Source: a virus. Taken from it: a DNA stretch of 47,460 nt. The notes under the pieces are model-generated. The model was given only the letters and a program-made list of their open reading frames with translations, had not been told where the DNA came from and did no database searches. The position numbers and the translations under genes are program-made. Every line of letters starts with the position of its first letter. Positions within the stretch are counted from its first letter, which is position 1. The DNA is taken from the IMG/VR virus record IMGVR_UViG_3300007644_000005, positions 1-47,460 of that record. One strand, written 5' to 3'. This document shows, in pieces, positions 16,723 through 25,864 of this stretch.

Positions 16723-17788
16723 TTTGTTCTACTGATTTATTAATGTTTTCTTTTATTGTTTCTAATTTTCCGATTTTTTTGTTAAAGAGATATTCAAAAA
16801 CCTCACTAACGTTTTTATCAAAAATATCACTAGTATATCTGTCTAAAATTGTTTGGTCAACAGATTTTAAATTTTCAGGTAGTGTATCCTCTAACCAATT
16901 TTTAATAAAGCTGGAAACTATTTCAGCGATTTGGTTTTCATCATAAACCCAAATACCATTATCATCCGTCATCCACTCTGGTATAATGTTAGGTACTTTA
17001 CCGATAACTGGTACATTACACTTGATTGATTCAATAGGGAATCTACCGAAAGATGAATCGTCATCAACCCAAATTGATACGGCACACTCTCTAAGATTTT
17101 GTGCAAAGTCCTCATGATTCATAGCGTGCATATCTTTGAATGAGATAAACCTATAAAGTGGGTATTTTAAGTAGAATGCCTTAATAATTTTTGCTGCTTT
17201 TCTTGTGTCCCTACAGTGTATCGCAATGATTGGTTTTTGTGGTTTATCATTTCTTTTGAATGAGTCGCCAATAAATGGTTCAATAAATTGCACGTCTTTA
17301 ACTGGCACGGTATCTTCAATCATATTTTTTAACGTGTTACTAGTTGTAATACATTCCTCAACACCAAGATCAGTCCAAGATTTTCCTGGTGAAAAAGCTT
17401 CTAACATATAATCGTATGATTGAACATAAATAACCTTTTCAATGGTCATTTTTTCTATCTGTTCGAAAACGCTTCCATAAACTTCAGGTACGATAATAAA
17501 ATCTGAAGGGCCTACAACTAGATTATTGTCTTCAATTGACATGTGCTCTAATTCATCACATTCAGCACCATACCAAGAACCGACTTTAATAAAGTCATTC
17601 TTTTCGTGTAGTATTGATACATTATATCCCATTTTTTTAAGTGTTAGTGCTTGTGAATAAATGTGCATAACACTAGATTTAGCATTACCTTTAGTATCAG
17701 GTACTAAAAAGATAATTTTTTGTTCCTTATTTTTAATTTTTTCAATAGCGGAATCAAGATTTTTAAGTATTTCTTTAGTTTTTTCCAT
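16709..17788 (-). CDS. GT-B glycosyltransferase (GT4-like)
   Basis: A 359-aa protein. The N-terminal domain starts after a 20-residue helix with KIIFLVPDTKGNAKSSVMHI and contains QALTLKKMGYNVSIL, typical of GT4 acceptor domains. The C-terminal Rossmann half has PIIAIHCRDTRKAAK and the donor-site motif FGRFPIESIKCNVPVIGK (about 247-265), equivalent to the E-x7-E signature. No signal peptide or membrane anchor. It probably adds one sugar from a nucleotide donor in the host cytoplasm. It overlaps both neighbours (14 bases each). Confidence 0.85.
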   Translation of the reverse strand: MEKTKEILKNLDSAIEKIKNKEQKIIFLVPDTKGNAKSSVMHIYSQALTLKKMGYNVSILHEKNDFIKVGSWYGAECDELEHMSIEDNNLVVGPSDFIIVPEVYGSVFEQIEKMTIEKVIYVQSYDYMLEAFSPGKSWTDLGVEECITTSNTLKNMIEDTVPVKDVQFIEPFIGDSFKRNDKPQKPIIAIHCRDTRKAAKIIKAFYLKYPLYRFISFKDMHAMNHEDFAQNLRECAVSIWVDDDSSFGRFPIESIKCNVPVIGKVPNIIPEWMTDDNGIWVYDENQIAEIVSSFIKNWLEDTLPENLKSVDQTILDRYTSDIFDKNVSEVFEYLFNKKIGKLETIKENINKSVEQNEQN

Positions 17789-18413
17789 TTTTTTCCTTAT
17801 TTAGTTTTTTTAGGGTTTTAAATAATTCTTTATTGTTAATAATAGTATAATCCGACTTAATGTCAAGATTAAAATCATTTTGGTATTTGACTGAGATTTT
17901 ACCTTTTGGCTTCGCCTTTAAAATTTTAGGGTTATCGGTAATAATGACATCACACTCAACCCAAAAATCTTTCCATTTTTGTGGAAACAATATCTTATTT
18001 AGGTTAAAGTAGTTCTTACTTAGGAAAAATAATGTTGCTGCTTTTGATCTCTGGCTTTCATTATTTAATAATACAATCTCTAGCTTACTTTTTTTAGAGA
18101 AGTCCGATATCTTTTTTATTAGTCCAGGCTCTGTCTCATCGGTTCTTCCGAAAATTTCAAAACATGCATCTTCGTACAAAAATTTATCTAAATTAAAAGA
18201 ACCGTCTTTTTTATTTTCAACTAGTTCAACCTCTTCTTGATCTGGTTTAAACTCAATTGATTCTGTTTCACCAGTAATGTCTGGGAATGATGCTTGTAGG
18301 TTGAATGGATTTATAGGTTCGATAGCTTCTTTTTCAAACTCAAACTCATATAAATCCTTCAACTTACTTAAATGATCCCTAAGGATATTATTTACTGTTA
18401 TACCGATAACCAT
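17775..18413 (-). CDS. HAD-like protein lacking catalytic aspartates
   Basis: A 212-aa protein with the outline of a HAD-superfamily phosphatase: motif I position MVIGITVNNILRD (res. 1-13), motif II in EIVLLNN (about 110-116), Lys-rich motif III region and motif IV in CDVIITDNP (about 154-162). The phage and bacterial phosphatases with this start read DxDGxLRD; here the two aspartates are replaced by Thr and Asn (TVNN), so normal phosphoaspartate chemistry is not expected. The insert of residues 25-85 is acidic. It opens the operon leading to the two glycosyltransferases and the sigma factor. It may be a regulator or binding protein. Confidence 0.6.
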   Translation of the reverse strand: MVIGITVNNILRDHLSKLKDLYEFEFEKEAIEPINPFNLQASFPDITGETESIEFKPDQEEVELVENKKDGSFNLDKFLYEDACFEIFGRTDETEPGLIKKISDFSKKSKLEIVLLNNESQRSKAATLFFLSKNYFNLNKILFPQKWKDFWVECDVIITDNPKILKAKPKGKISVKYQNDFNLDIKSDYTIINNKELFKTLKKLNKEKNGKN

Positions 18414-18414
18414 A

Positions 18415-18438
18415 TTTTATCATTTTATGATAAAAATA
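18415..18438 (-). promoter_or_regulatory. Variant box TATTTTTAT plus leader hairpin
   Basis: The minus strand has TATTTTTAT starting 25 bases before the ATG at 18413. It runs into a perfect 9-bp inverted repeat, TTTTATCAT-AAA-ATGATAAAA (18435-18415), ending one base before the ATG. This could be a promoter with an operator, or a hairpin that hides the start codon. Confidence 0.45.
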
Positions 18439-18463
18439 AGTCTGGTAAGTAGAAAAATAAAGA

Positions 18464-19219
18464 TTACATCTTACTTTCTCTAAAAATTTGTTCAATTTTT
18501 TTAATTAGTGGGTTTCTAACAACATCATCTTCACCTAAAACAACGGTACCGACCTCGTCAAAATCTTTAAATTTATTGATTATAAAGTTTAGTGAACTTT
18601 CACCCTTCTTTTTCATATCAATTTGATTTTCATCACCCAAAAATATCATTTTAGAATTCTCACCTAGACGAGTCATAATTGTTCTTATATTATCTATTGA
18701 GATGTTTTGGGCCTCGTCAATAATGGTGATGGAATTATCGATATTGATACCTCTCATATACGCAATCGGCATTTCCTCTATCATGTTGTTAGCCCTCAAA
18801 ACTTCAACATTATGTCTACCAATAACCTTTTCAAAATTATGTAGGAAGGAATACATAAACGGTTCCATTTTTTCTTTCATGGTACCTTTTAAAAACCCAA
18901 TTTCTTCATCTTTTAATGTTGTTACAGACTTAACAATAACAATTTTTCTATATCTTGAATCGTTTTTTAATAATTCCAAAGCCATCGCACAAGATAAAAA
19001 CGTTTTACCTGTACCTGGTAATCCAGAGCATATCACAATTTCTTTTTCTTTAATCTCGTTAATTAGTTTTTTTTGATTTTGTGTTTTACATTTAATCTCA
19101 ACTTTAATTTTATCCATAGGGTTACCGCTGTAACCTCTGGATATTGCCTCAAATGCCTCCATCTCTTCTTCTGGGGATAATCTTTTTCTACTTCTTCTGC
19201 TAGTCTTGTTTGAACTCAT
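18464..19219 (-). CDS. phoH: PhoH-like ATPase
   Basis: A 251-aa P-loop protein of the PhoH family, common in large phages. Walker A GLPGTGKT is at res. 66-73, the strand KIVIVKSVTT at about 92-101, Walker B SITIIDEAQN at 163-172, followed by TRLGENSKMIFLGDENQID (sensor region), as in PhoH and SF1-like ATPases. The N-terminal 40 residues are basic and probably disordered. Family members are thought to be RNA- or nucleotide-related ATPases or helicases; the phage role is unsettled. It follows the GT14-RgpF gene by seven bases, so it belongs to the sugar-gene transcript. Confidence 0.93.
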   Translation of the reverse strand: MSSNKTSRRSRKRLSPEEEMEAFEAISRGYSGNPMDKIKVEIKCKTQNQKKLINEIKEKEIVICSGLPGTGKTFLSCAMALELLKNDSRYRKIVIVKSVTTLKDEEIGFLKGTMKEKMEPFMYSFLHNFEKVIGRHNVEVLRANNMIEEMPIAYMRGINIDNSITIIDEAQNISIDNIRTIMTRLGENSKMIFLGDENQIDMKKKGESSLNFIINKFKDFDEVGTVVLGEDDVVRNPLIKKIEQIFRESKM

Positions 19220-19226
19220 ATCGTTT

Positions 19227-20861
19227 TTAGTTTATTGTTTTAATTTTATAGTTTAATTGTGAACACTGGGCACCAAATACTCTTTCATATGCATGGTGCC
19301 AATCCCCATCACGCCAACCATTTTCAGATAAATCTTTTGATAATTTATCTATTAAACCTGGCTTATTATAATAATAATCGAAAATTTCTGATCTACACCA
19401 AAACATAGTACCAAAAATTGCATAAAAATCTTTTTTGTGGTCTATTTTTAATTTTTTACATATTGTTTTGAATTTTTCTTCATTACCACCTAACCAATTT
19501 AAATGCATATGTTTACTAGTTCCGATCATACCAACATCATTTTGCTCTTTAAATATAGTAATTATTCTGTTAATATCATAGACATTATTTATAGTTCCAG
19601 ATAATAAATCTTGTAACCAACCACTCGATTGTTCCGCATCTAGGTATGTTGATTTTTTTGTGTGTAAAAATAAATAAAGGTCATAGATTTTATTTTGACT
19701 GTATATCGATTTTAAGTTATTAAACTGCCCGTTTATATCTCTACCAACATTTCTATCTGTGTAATTTATTTTAACGTTTTCTAGTGTGCTATTAATATAC
19801 TCAACACAATGATCGTTACCCTCCATACCATCAACAAAGTTAAAATGGAAATCAACTAAACCATTTAGCGGTAACAATCTGGGTATTATTTTATCAATTA
19901 ACACTTCATTAAAATATGAGTGTACTAGAACCGCAATTTTTAAATCATTTGTTTTAACCGTATCAAATTGCTCTACTTTTGTTGACGTATCAACCTTCCT
20001 AAAAAACAAAGACTGGTTTTCCTCTTTGGATATTTGATTTACAGCGAATAATTCCTTAGCATTAACCCCCTTAAATTCATCTAAGTTAACATTTAAGTGG
20101 GTTTTGGGGTGAAAGGGTTCTGTTTTGTTTTTCCAATCAACTACAGTTACTGGATAATTTATATTTTCCTCATCAAAGTTTTGATAATATTTTTTAAATA
20201 GGTTAATATAATAATGCTCGTCTGGTACAATAGATTTATTAAAATTATCCGTATAGTCGTTATCCAAAATAAATTTAACATGATCACGTTTTAGTACCAT
20301 CCATTGTGATTGCTTATAAAACAAATCAAAATTCATGTTGGTTATTGACTTCTTCCTAATATTATTTTCAATATCATCCCAAATATAATAATACACCCAA
20401 GATTTGTTTTCTTTAATCAGTTTATTATACGTCACATCAAAATCGTACATTGGTATGCATGAATCTGAAACTAATACGAAAAATTCATTGGTTGGGTCCT
20501 GATAAGCCGCCTTTAATAGGTTGTTTGTTGCCTTAATTAATGATATACCACCCCAGTTTGTTTGTACTTTATGGTCAATATCGTAGTCAATTAAAAATTT
20601 TTGGGTTACTTGGCTTGGGTTTTTTACGTGTGAGTATAGATTAACTTTATCTAGGTTTTTAATTAGAAAATCATACCAGATGTCACCACGTTTTAAATCA
20701 CCTACAGATAAAAACATAAAAGCGACTTTTGTCTTGTCACTTTTTTTTGTTATTAAGTCGGTGTATTTGTAATCTTTTAGTTTTACACTATTATCAAAAT
20801 GATCTGGTGTGAAGAACTTTTTATTATCCTTAACAGATACCTTATTAACAATTTTAATCAT
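19227..20861 (-). CDS. GT14 (core-2-type) and RgpF-like fusion glycosyltransferase
   Basis: A 544-aa fusion. Residues about 45-260 match the core-2/I-branching family (GT14): KVAFMFLSVGDLKRGDIWYD, the ISLIKATNNLLKAA helix, FFVLVSDSCIPMYDF, and SQWMVLKRDHVKFI. Residues about 308-544 match RgpF, the rhamnan synthesis protein family: IAVLVHSYFNEVLIDKII, NVGRDINGQFN, YDLYLFLHTKKS, VGMIGTSKH, and FGTMFWCRSEIF. GT14 enzymes add branches to glycans, and RgpF-type proteins add or process rhamnose-type chains. The fusion suggests two steps of one oligosaccharide. There is no membrane segment, and no late-type box is visible before it. Confidence 0.82.
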   Translation of the reverse strand: MIKIVNKVSVKDNKKFFTPDHFDNSVKLKDYKYTDLITKKSDKTKVAFMFLSVGDLKRGDIWYDFLIKNLDKVNLYSHVKNPSQVTQKFLIDYDIDHKVQTNWGGISLIKATNNLLKAAYQDPTNEFFVLVSDSCIPMYDFDVTYNKLIKENKSWVYYYIWDDIENNIRKKSITNMNFDLFYKQSQWMVLKRDHVKFILDNDYTDNFNKSIVPDEHYYINLFKKYYQNFDEENINYPVTVVDWKNKTEPFHPKTHLNVNLDEFKGVNAKELFAVNQISKEENQSLFFRKVDTSTKVEQFDTVKTNDLKIAVLVHSYFNEVLIDKIIPRLLPLNGLVDFHFNFVDGMEGNDHCVEYINSTLENVKINYTDRNVGRDINGQFNNLKSIYSQNKIYDLYLFLHTKKSTYLDAEQSSGWLQDLLSGTINNVYDINRIITIFKEQNDVGMIGTSKHMHLNWLGGNEEKFKTICKKLKIDHKKDFYAIFGTMFWCRSEIFDYYYNKPGLIDKLSKDLSENGWRDGDWHHAYERVFGAQCSQLNYKIKTIN

Positions 20862-20888
20862 AAAATTTAATAGTGTTTACTGAATATA

Positions 20889-21563
20889 TTAACCTAGTTG
20901 TTTTATATTTTTGTTTTTAACATTTAAACCATCTAGTAAAGAATAAAACTTATCAAAGTCTTTACCATGTTCTCTCATAAAACCGTGTACCTCCATACCT
21001 AATGTGTTTATTTCTAAATCTTGTATTAGATTTGAACCTTCGATTATATCAAACTCAGCGCCCTCACAATCGATTTTTAACAATTTTAGTTCTGTTATAT
21101 CATAACCTTTAATTATGTCGTCTAAAGAGATCGTTTCAACACTAAATTCCTTGGTGTCTCTCTGTATAAAACAACTACTAGCACCAGTATTAGTTGTATC
21201 TAGGGAAATCGTTAAAATTTTACCAGTCTCACTATAAACAGCTTTATTAACTGGTATTATATTGTAAACTGAATTAAGTTTAATATTATATAATAAACTT
21301 TGGAAGTTTACTGGGTGTGCCTCAAATGCGTATATCTTTATCTTTGGGTATTTTTTAGCTAAATATATCGACACGCAACCAATGTTCGCCCCTATATCCA
21401 GAACAACATCATTCCTACCAAAATCTATTTTTTTTATACCGTATTCATCTTCCCTAAGGGCCTCCTTAACAACCCACTTTAGTGTGTCGCTACCGATTAC
21501 ATCTTGGAACTTTAGTTCAATCCCGTCAACGTTAAAAGCTTTTATCTCTTTATCTTTTATCAT
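20889..21563 (-). CDS. FkbM-family methyltransferase
   Basis: A 224-aa SAM-dependent methyltransferase of the FkbM family. SAM motif I is VVLDIGANIGCVSIYLAKK (res. 53-71), motif II KIYAFEAHPVNFQSLLYNI with the acidic ribose-binding Glu, and the family motif LLKIDCEGAEFDIIEG (about 159-174). Members O-methylate sugars and polyketides, often in polysaccharide clusters. Here it probably caps a sugar added by neighbouring transferases (inference). Its ATG overlaps the stop of the pyruvyltransferase-like gene by four bases (ATGA). Confidence 0.88.
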   Translation of the reverse strand: MIKDKEIKAFNVDGIELKFQDVIGSDTLKWVVKEALREDEYGIKKIDFGRNDVVLDIGANIGCVSIYLAKKYPKIKIYAFEAHPVNFQSLLYNIKLNSVYNIIPVNKAVYSETGKILTISLDTTNTGASSCFIQRDTKEFSVETISLDDIIKGYDITELKLLKIDCEGAEFDIIEGSNLIQDLEINTLGMEVHGFMREHGKDFDKFYSLLDGLNVKNKNIKQLG

Positions 21564-22372
21564 TCCGTATCAATTAATCTTAAAACCTTTTTATAGAAAT
21601 CATCATTTCTTTTTCTACAATCATTCAGATATGTAAAATCATAAGAATTTTTTATTTGGTCGAAAGTTGGATTAATTACAGTGTCGTAATTTATGAATCT
21701 TATATTTAATGGTAAATCGAGTAATTTTGTCTTTGTTGTTGTTTCCACAGTATAAACTGTTTTACCCAACAAAGATGCCCAATATGTCCCATGGTAGGTG
21801 TTAGTAACGATGACCTTGGCCCTAGCAATTTTTTCAATAATCTCATCCATCGGATCGCTATTTTTTGCTGTTTCAAAATTAATAATATGTGTATTTTTTT
21901 CGACCAACTTATTCATAAGGTTTGTTAGTCCCTCAAAATGGTGGTAATAGTACAATACATCTGTCGATTCTGTTATTGTAACATTATCGAAAAGATCACT
22001 TTTACAACTAACACATGGTACATATAAAAAGCGATTCATTTTTAGGTTTTTAAATACCGAATCCCTAAGACCTATGAGGTCATAATCGGCCACATATTCT
22101 GGGTACGTATATCTATAGCTATTCTGGCCCGCTCCCCAGATAATTTTTTTCTTATCTTCTAATCTAGAGATATATTCTAAAGAATCGTCAAAATAGTCTA
22201 AATCAATTAAACCACCACCGCCAACAACAACTACATCATAATCGTCAAAATTTTTAAATAGTCTAATATCACCAACATCTGAATTTGGTACATCGTAATA
22301 TAATTTAGGTTGGCATTTTAGGTCCCCAGTATTTACGGTTTTAGTTTCGTGTAGAAAAATTACTTTTTTCAT
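21560..22372 (-). CDS. Polysaccharide pyruvyltransferase-family protein
   Basis: A 270-aa protein of the WcaK/CsaB family. It starts KKVIFLHETKTVNTGDLKCQ, like the N(x)GD start of this family, has the glycine loop VVVGGGGLIDLD (res. 48-59), IIWGAGQN (about 77-84), and the C-terminal motif VTNTYHGTYWASLLGKTVY (about 190-208). The last usually contains the catalytic His and SxHG pattern; here it is TYHG. The usual reaction is ketal pyruvate transfer from PEP onto a hexose of a surface glycan, which adds negative charge. It overlaps both neighbours by four bases. Confidence 0.85.
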   Translation of the reverse strand: MKKVIFLHETKTVNTGDLKCQPKLYYDVPNSDVGDIRLFKNFDDYDVVVVGGGGLIDLDYFDDSLEYISRLEDKKKIIWGAGQNSYRYTYPEYVADYDLIGLRDSVFKNLKMNRFLYVPCVSCKSDLFDNVTITESTDVLYYYHHFEGLTNLMNKLVEKNTHIINFETAKNSDPMDEIIEKIARAKVIVTNTYHGTYWASLLGKTVYTVETTTKTKLLDLPLNIRFINYDTVINPTFDQIKNSYDFTYLNDCRKRNDDFYKKVLRLIDTE

Positions 22373-24414
22373 TCCTGATACATTAATTTTAATTTCTTAT
22401 TTTTTTTCCACTTTTTCAACATAATCTTATGTTTTTCTTCGAATAGACTATTACCGAAAATTTTATTACCAGAGCCACCCCATACGTGGTAGAACTTATT
22501 ATTAAAATGGAATCTATATATCTTACCACCTAGAACTTTTGCCTGGAAGCAAAAATCGGTGTCTTCATACCAGAATGGTGCAAAATCTAAATCAACCCAA
22601 ATATGGTTTAGTATTTCGGTTCTAAATATCTGACAACAACCAGCTAGTGTGTCAACTTCACCTTCGTATGAACTATCATCATTAACATCTTCGTGTGTAC
22701 CATGAACCCACCCATTAAAGAATGCACCAACAGTACCACAAATCCATATATTTTTATCATTTAATACCTCTTTAGCATCATCAATAAACGATTCATCTTT
22801 TAATTTTGAATCTGAATCCACGCTAAATACTACGTCAGCGGTAACATTTTTAAACAATACATCTCTACCACCCGCAACACCTATATTGTCTGGGCCAAAG
22901 ATTACTTTAACACCATTAATCGTGTTAATATAATTTAAGTAAGCTAATAATTCCTCATCGGTAGATCCGTTATCATAAACTATTACTTCTTTAACGTCTT
23001 TTCTATTTAAAGCTCTTATATATGTATCGACATAACCAATTGTTTTTTCTGGTCTATTATGTGTTAAGAATATAAATGAAACTGTTGCGTCTCTATTATC
23101 AATTAGGTAATCTTTAAATAGATGGTATATGTTATTTCTTTTATCAAATATTGCATTGTAATCGATTTTCGATAAAGTTACCTGTTCATTTGTTTCCCAT
23201 AAGTGCATCGAATAGCTGTCATTAAGCTCAGCTAGTGCTAAAGCGTTATTTGTTAATAAATAAGTTTCCGCTTCATTCCATAAGAATGGGAAAAATTTCT
23301 TAGGTGATAATATTGTAACATTATCTGGAAATTCTTTTGCTATATAATATGGTTTAACAACTGAGTGAAAATCCCATTTACTCTGGTTAAAATCTTTGTA
23401 CGATTTAATCCATTCTGTTGCAAATAAAGATCTTTTTTCTGATAACATTATTGCGTTACATAGACCATAATAATCCCTATTACCTCTACCACCAGAATTT
23501 TGTATACCAATAACAAATTCATTATCTAATAGGTCGTCAAAAGATTTATTTACGAATGTGACTATATCCATATAAATACCACCAGCAAATCTTAACATTT
23601 CTAACCTAACTATATCCGACATGTGAGCGAAATGTTCAACCTCATTACCCATAAAATCTGGGATTAACTCAGTTTTAACTGTTTTTAGGTATATTTTCGC
23701 CCTATCCCACCATTTACCTTTAATATCGTAGTGATGATATAGAATAATTTTATCTGGTTTAATTTTATTAACAATACTTAAAACGCATAAATAATTAAAG
23801 AAAGTAAATTCTGGGTCTTTTTTAAAACCATAACACAAATGGACTATTTTAGGTATTTTTTTATCTACTTCAATATTTTTGATTAATTCAAATACTTTTG
23901 GATAAATTTCTTTATCATTTAAGTACCCAGTAAAATTTTTATTGAATCCAGAAAAATCTAAAAAATCCTTATCTAGACCTTCTAAAAAATAAGAATAATC
24001 AACATCATCTTTATATTCTTGTTTAATAGTGGTACCTCTTTTAATAACTATATTTTCATCGCCAATAATATTTGGTTTATCTTCGTTATCTTTATTAGAC
24101 CCATTTAAAACTTCTTTTACTGGTGGGGTTTTTAATATCTGTTTTGTAACTGTTTTCGTAGTTGGTTTTTCTTTAATAGGTTCAATTTCAACTGAACTCA
24201 TAACAATTTCTTCTTTGGGTAATTCCTTTGGTCTCGCTTGACTAGATTTTATGATTGTGTTTATCGAGTGTTTTTTAATTTCTGGTAATTGTTGTTCAAC
24301 AATTTTTATATCATCATTTACCACAAGATCAATAGCCGAATCCGTACCCTCGGAAACAGATTTAATTAAACCCCTAGAAATCGTTTTACTTTTTTTTGAA
24401 TAAAATTTACCCAT
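22369..24414 (-). CDS. GT32 and GT2 fusion glycosyltransferase
   Basis: A 681-aa fusion. Residues 1-185 are basic, Thr/Pro-rich and likely disordered. Residues 187-410 resemble OCH1-type GT32: IPKIVHLCYG, YHHYDIKGKWWD, HMSDIVRLEMLRFAGGIYMDIV (264-285). The usual DxD of the GGxYxDxD motif is D-I-V, so the second metal-binding Asp is missing. Residues 444-680 are a GT2 domain with VSFIFLTHNRPEKTIG, VIVYDNGSTDEE, VVFSVDSDSKLK (DSD at 533-535) and the FAPFWYEDTDFCFQAKVLGG acceptor segment. It probably adds two successive sugars. It overlaps the following gene by four bases and starts two bases after the preceding gene. Confidence 0.85.
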   Translation of the reverse strand: MGKFYSKKSKTISRGLIKSVSEGTDSAIDLVVNDDIKIVEQQLPEIKKHSINTIIKSSQARPKELPKEEIVMSSVEIEPIKEKPTTKTVTKQILKTPPVKEVLNGSNKDNEDKPNIIGDENIVIKRGTTIKQEYKDDVDYSYFLEGLDKDFLDFSGFNKNFTGYLNDKEIYPKVFELIKNIEVDKKIPKIVHLCYGFKKDPEFTFFNYLCVLSIVNKIKPDKIILYHHYDIKGKWWDRAKIYLKTVKTELIPDFMGNEVEHFAHMSDIVRLEMLRFAGGIYMDIVTFVNKSFDDLLDNEFVIGIQNSGGRGNRDYYGLCNAIMLSEKRSLFATEWIKSYKDFNQSKWDFHSVVKPYYIAKEFPDNVTILSPKKFFPFLWNEAETYLLTNNALALAELNDSYSMHLWETNEQVTLSKIDYNAIFDKRNNIYHLFKDYLIDNRDATVSFIFLTHNRPEKTIGYVDTYIRALNRKDVKEVIVYDNGSTDEELLAYLNYINTINGVKVIFGPDNIGVAGGRDVLFKNVTADVVFSVDSDSKLKDESFIDDAKEVLNDKNIWICGTVGAFFNGWVHGTHEDVNDDSSYEGEVDTLAGCCQIFRTEILNHIWVDLDFAPFWYEDTDFCFQAKVLGGKIYRFHFNNKFYHVWGGSGNKIFGNSLFEEKHKIMLKKWKKNKKLKLMYQE

Positions 24415-24415
24415 T

Positions 24416-25864
24416 TTAGATTATAAAGTCTTTTTTATCTAGTTCCGAATAAAATTTTTCCGAGTGTTCTTCTTTCGGAAAGGCGTATTCAAAACCAAGT
24501 TTATTTTTTTTATTAAAGTCGCTAATTCTTTTTTTATAAATAGACATTCTATTTAAAAAATAGTCTAGACCTAATCTTTTATAATGTAATAGTTTTATCG
24601 GTTCATTAAAATATTTAACGTCACCCATTGGGGCTGCCACGTGACACCCAAAATTAAAGTTAATTGACTTTATATTTTTTGGTTTAAACATTACTAATTT
24701 ATCAAATAAACTATTTCTAAAACCAGTTTTTACAATATCAGTTAACTTATGGTCATAATCAAAATTAAATTTTTCTATTATCATATCATAACCCTCTGGT
24801 TTTACTATAGTTGAGTCGCTGTTATGGAAGTCTATAATATATTTTTTAAAATCATCAACATATAAAAACTCATCCATATCACAAACAATAACAATATCAG
24901 CCTCATTAACCGAATTTTTCCAAGCGTTATTTTTTATCTGTAAATAAGCGTCATCACGTATTTCGCCTTTAGTGTCGTAAGGTACGACTAACGTTTTGGG
25001 GTGTTTCCTTAATAACTTAACACTATTGTCGTTTGATTTATTATCATAAACAATTATTTTGTCAACATAATTTTCATAGTGTTCTAAGAAAAACGGTATA
25101 ATTTTTTCTTCATTCCAACAAAGGACGTGCATATGGACTTTTGGTAAAGCCTTGTCAAAAATTATATGTGAGTTTTCATTCAAACATATTGGTAATTTAT
25201 TAGAATATAAACCCTCAAATTTTACTTTATTGGTTTCCCAGGTTTCATTTGTTTGACCAACAGATTTATGTAATAAAAGGATGTTGGATATTAAGCCCAC
25301 TTTAACGCCAGATAAATGGTTATCAAAACAAAATGGTATATCATAAAAATGAAAGCCCTCAAAGGACTCATTAAATCTGTTTTTGATTTTTTCTCTATTT
25401 ACTGCAATAAATAAACCATCAATGGTAACCATTTCTTTTATTTGATTACCGTAGCTTTCAGAATACTTATTAGTCCAAACTTTAACACCATCTGTATGTT
25501 TTACAGTTCCGTGCATCGAGTTCCTTATTGACCACCATCTACCATCAATCATATGATCGGTACCAGCAACACCTAAAATACCATATTCTGGATTTTTTTC
25601 GAAGTGTTTTATAACTTTTTCACCCCAGTTTTTAGTTTCAAAAATAATATCATCGTGACAAAAAATAACAATATCAGAATTAGCCTCATCTAAACCACGA
25701 TTATAAAGTTCAGCCAGGGAATATTCATTGTTATTTTCATACGCAATAACTTCAACACCCTTATACATACACGTTTTTTTAACGTGATCAACAAAAGCAT
25801 TATCGACTTTCCTAGTTGAAAATACTACACTAATTTTTGGTTTATCCGTTATCATCGTCATCAT
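24416..25864 (-). CDS. Two-domain glycosyltransferase
   Basis: A 482-aa protein with two GT-A domains. The first (res. 9-225) has ISVVFSTRKV, SLAELYNRGLDEANSDIVIF, the metal motif HDD (70-72) and GILGVAGTDHM, as in glycosyltransferases related to streptococcal surface-glycan enzymes. The second (242-450) starts KVHMHVLCWNEEKIIPFFLE, has IIVYDNKSNDNSVKLL and DMDEF (329-333), resembling GT2/GT92 enzymes. The start is uncertain: ATG codons at 25864, 25861 and 25855 all lie within the end of the upstream 104-aa gene; the last gives MITDKPKISVVF. An internal TATTTAT box at 24537-24543 is not near a gene start. Confidence 0.85.
   Translation of the reverse strand: MMTMITDKPKISVVFSTRKVDNAFVDHVKKTCMYKGVEVIAYENNNEYSLAELYNRGLDEANSDIVIFCHDDIIFETKNWGEKVIKHFEKNPEYGILGVAGTDHMIDGRWWSIRNSMHGTVKHTDGVKVWTNKYSESYGNQIKEMVTIDGLFIAVNREKIKNRFNESFEGFHFYDIPFCFDNHLSGVKVGLISNILLLHKSVGQTNETWETNKVKFEGLYSNKLPICLNENSHIIFDKALPKVHMHVLCWNEEKIIPFFLEHYENYVDKIIVYDNKSNDNSVKLLRKHPKTLVVPYDTKGEIRDDAYLQIKNNAWKNSVNEADIVIVCDMDEFLYVDDFKKYIIDFHNSDSTIVKPEGYDMIIEKFNFDYDHKLTDIVKTGFRNSLFDKLVMFKPKNIKSINFNFGCHVAAPMGDVKYFNEPIKLLHYKRLGLDYFLNRMSIYKKRISDFNKKNKLGFEYAFPKEEHSEKFYSELDKKDFII

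Noticed and set aside
17775-18413. HAD-like protein as the GmhB phosphatase partner of the heptose kinase
   Set aside because: Attractive for an ADP-heptose pathway, but the catalytic aspartates are absent and the fold details do not match GmhB.
24537-24543. TATTTAT box on the minus strand inside the two-domain glycosyltransferase
   Set aside because: The next gene start lies more than 100 bases downstream, outside the usual distance, so it is not counted as a promoter.
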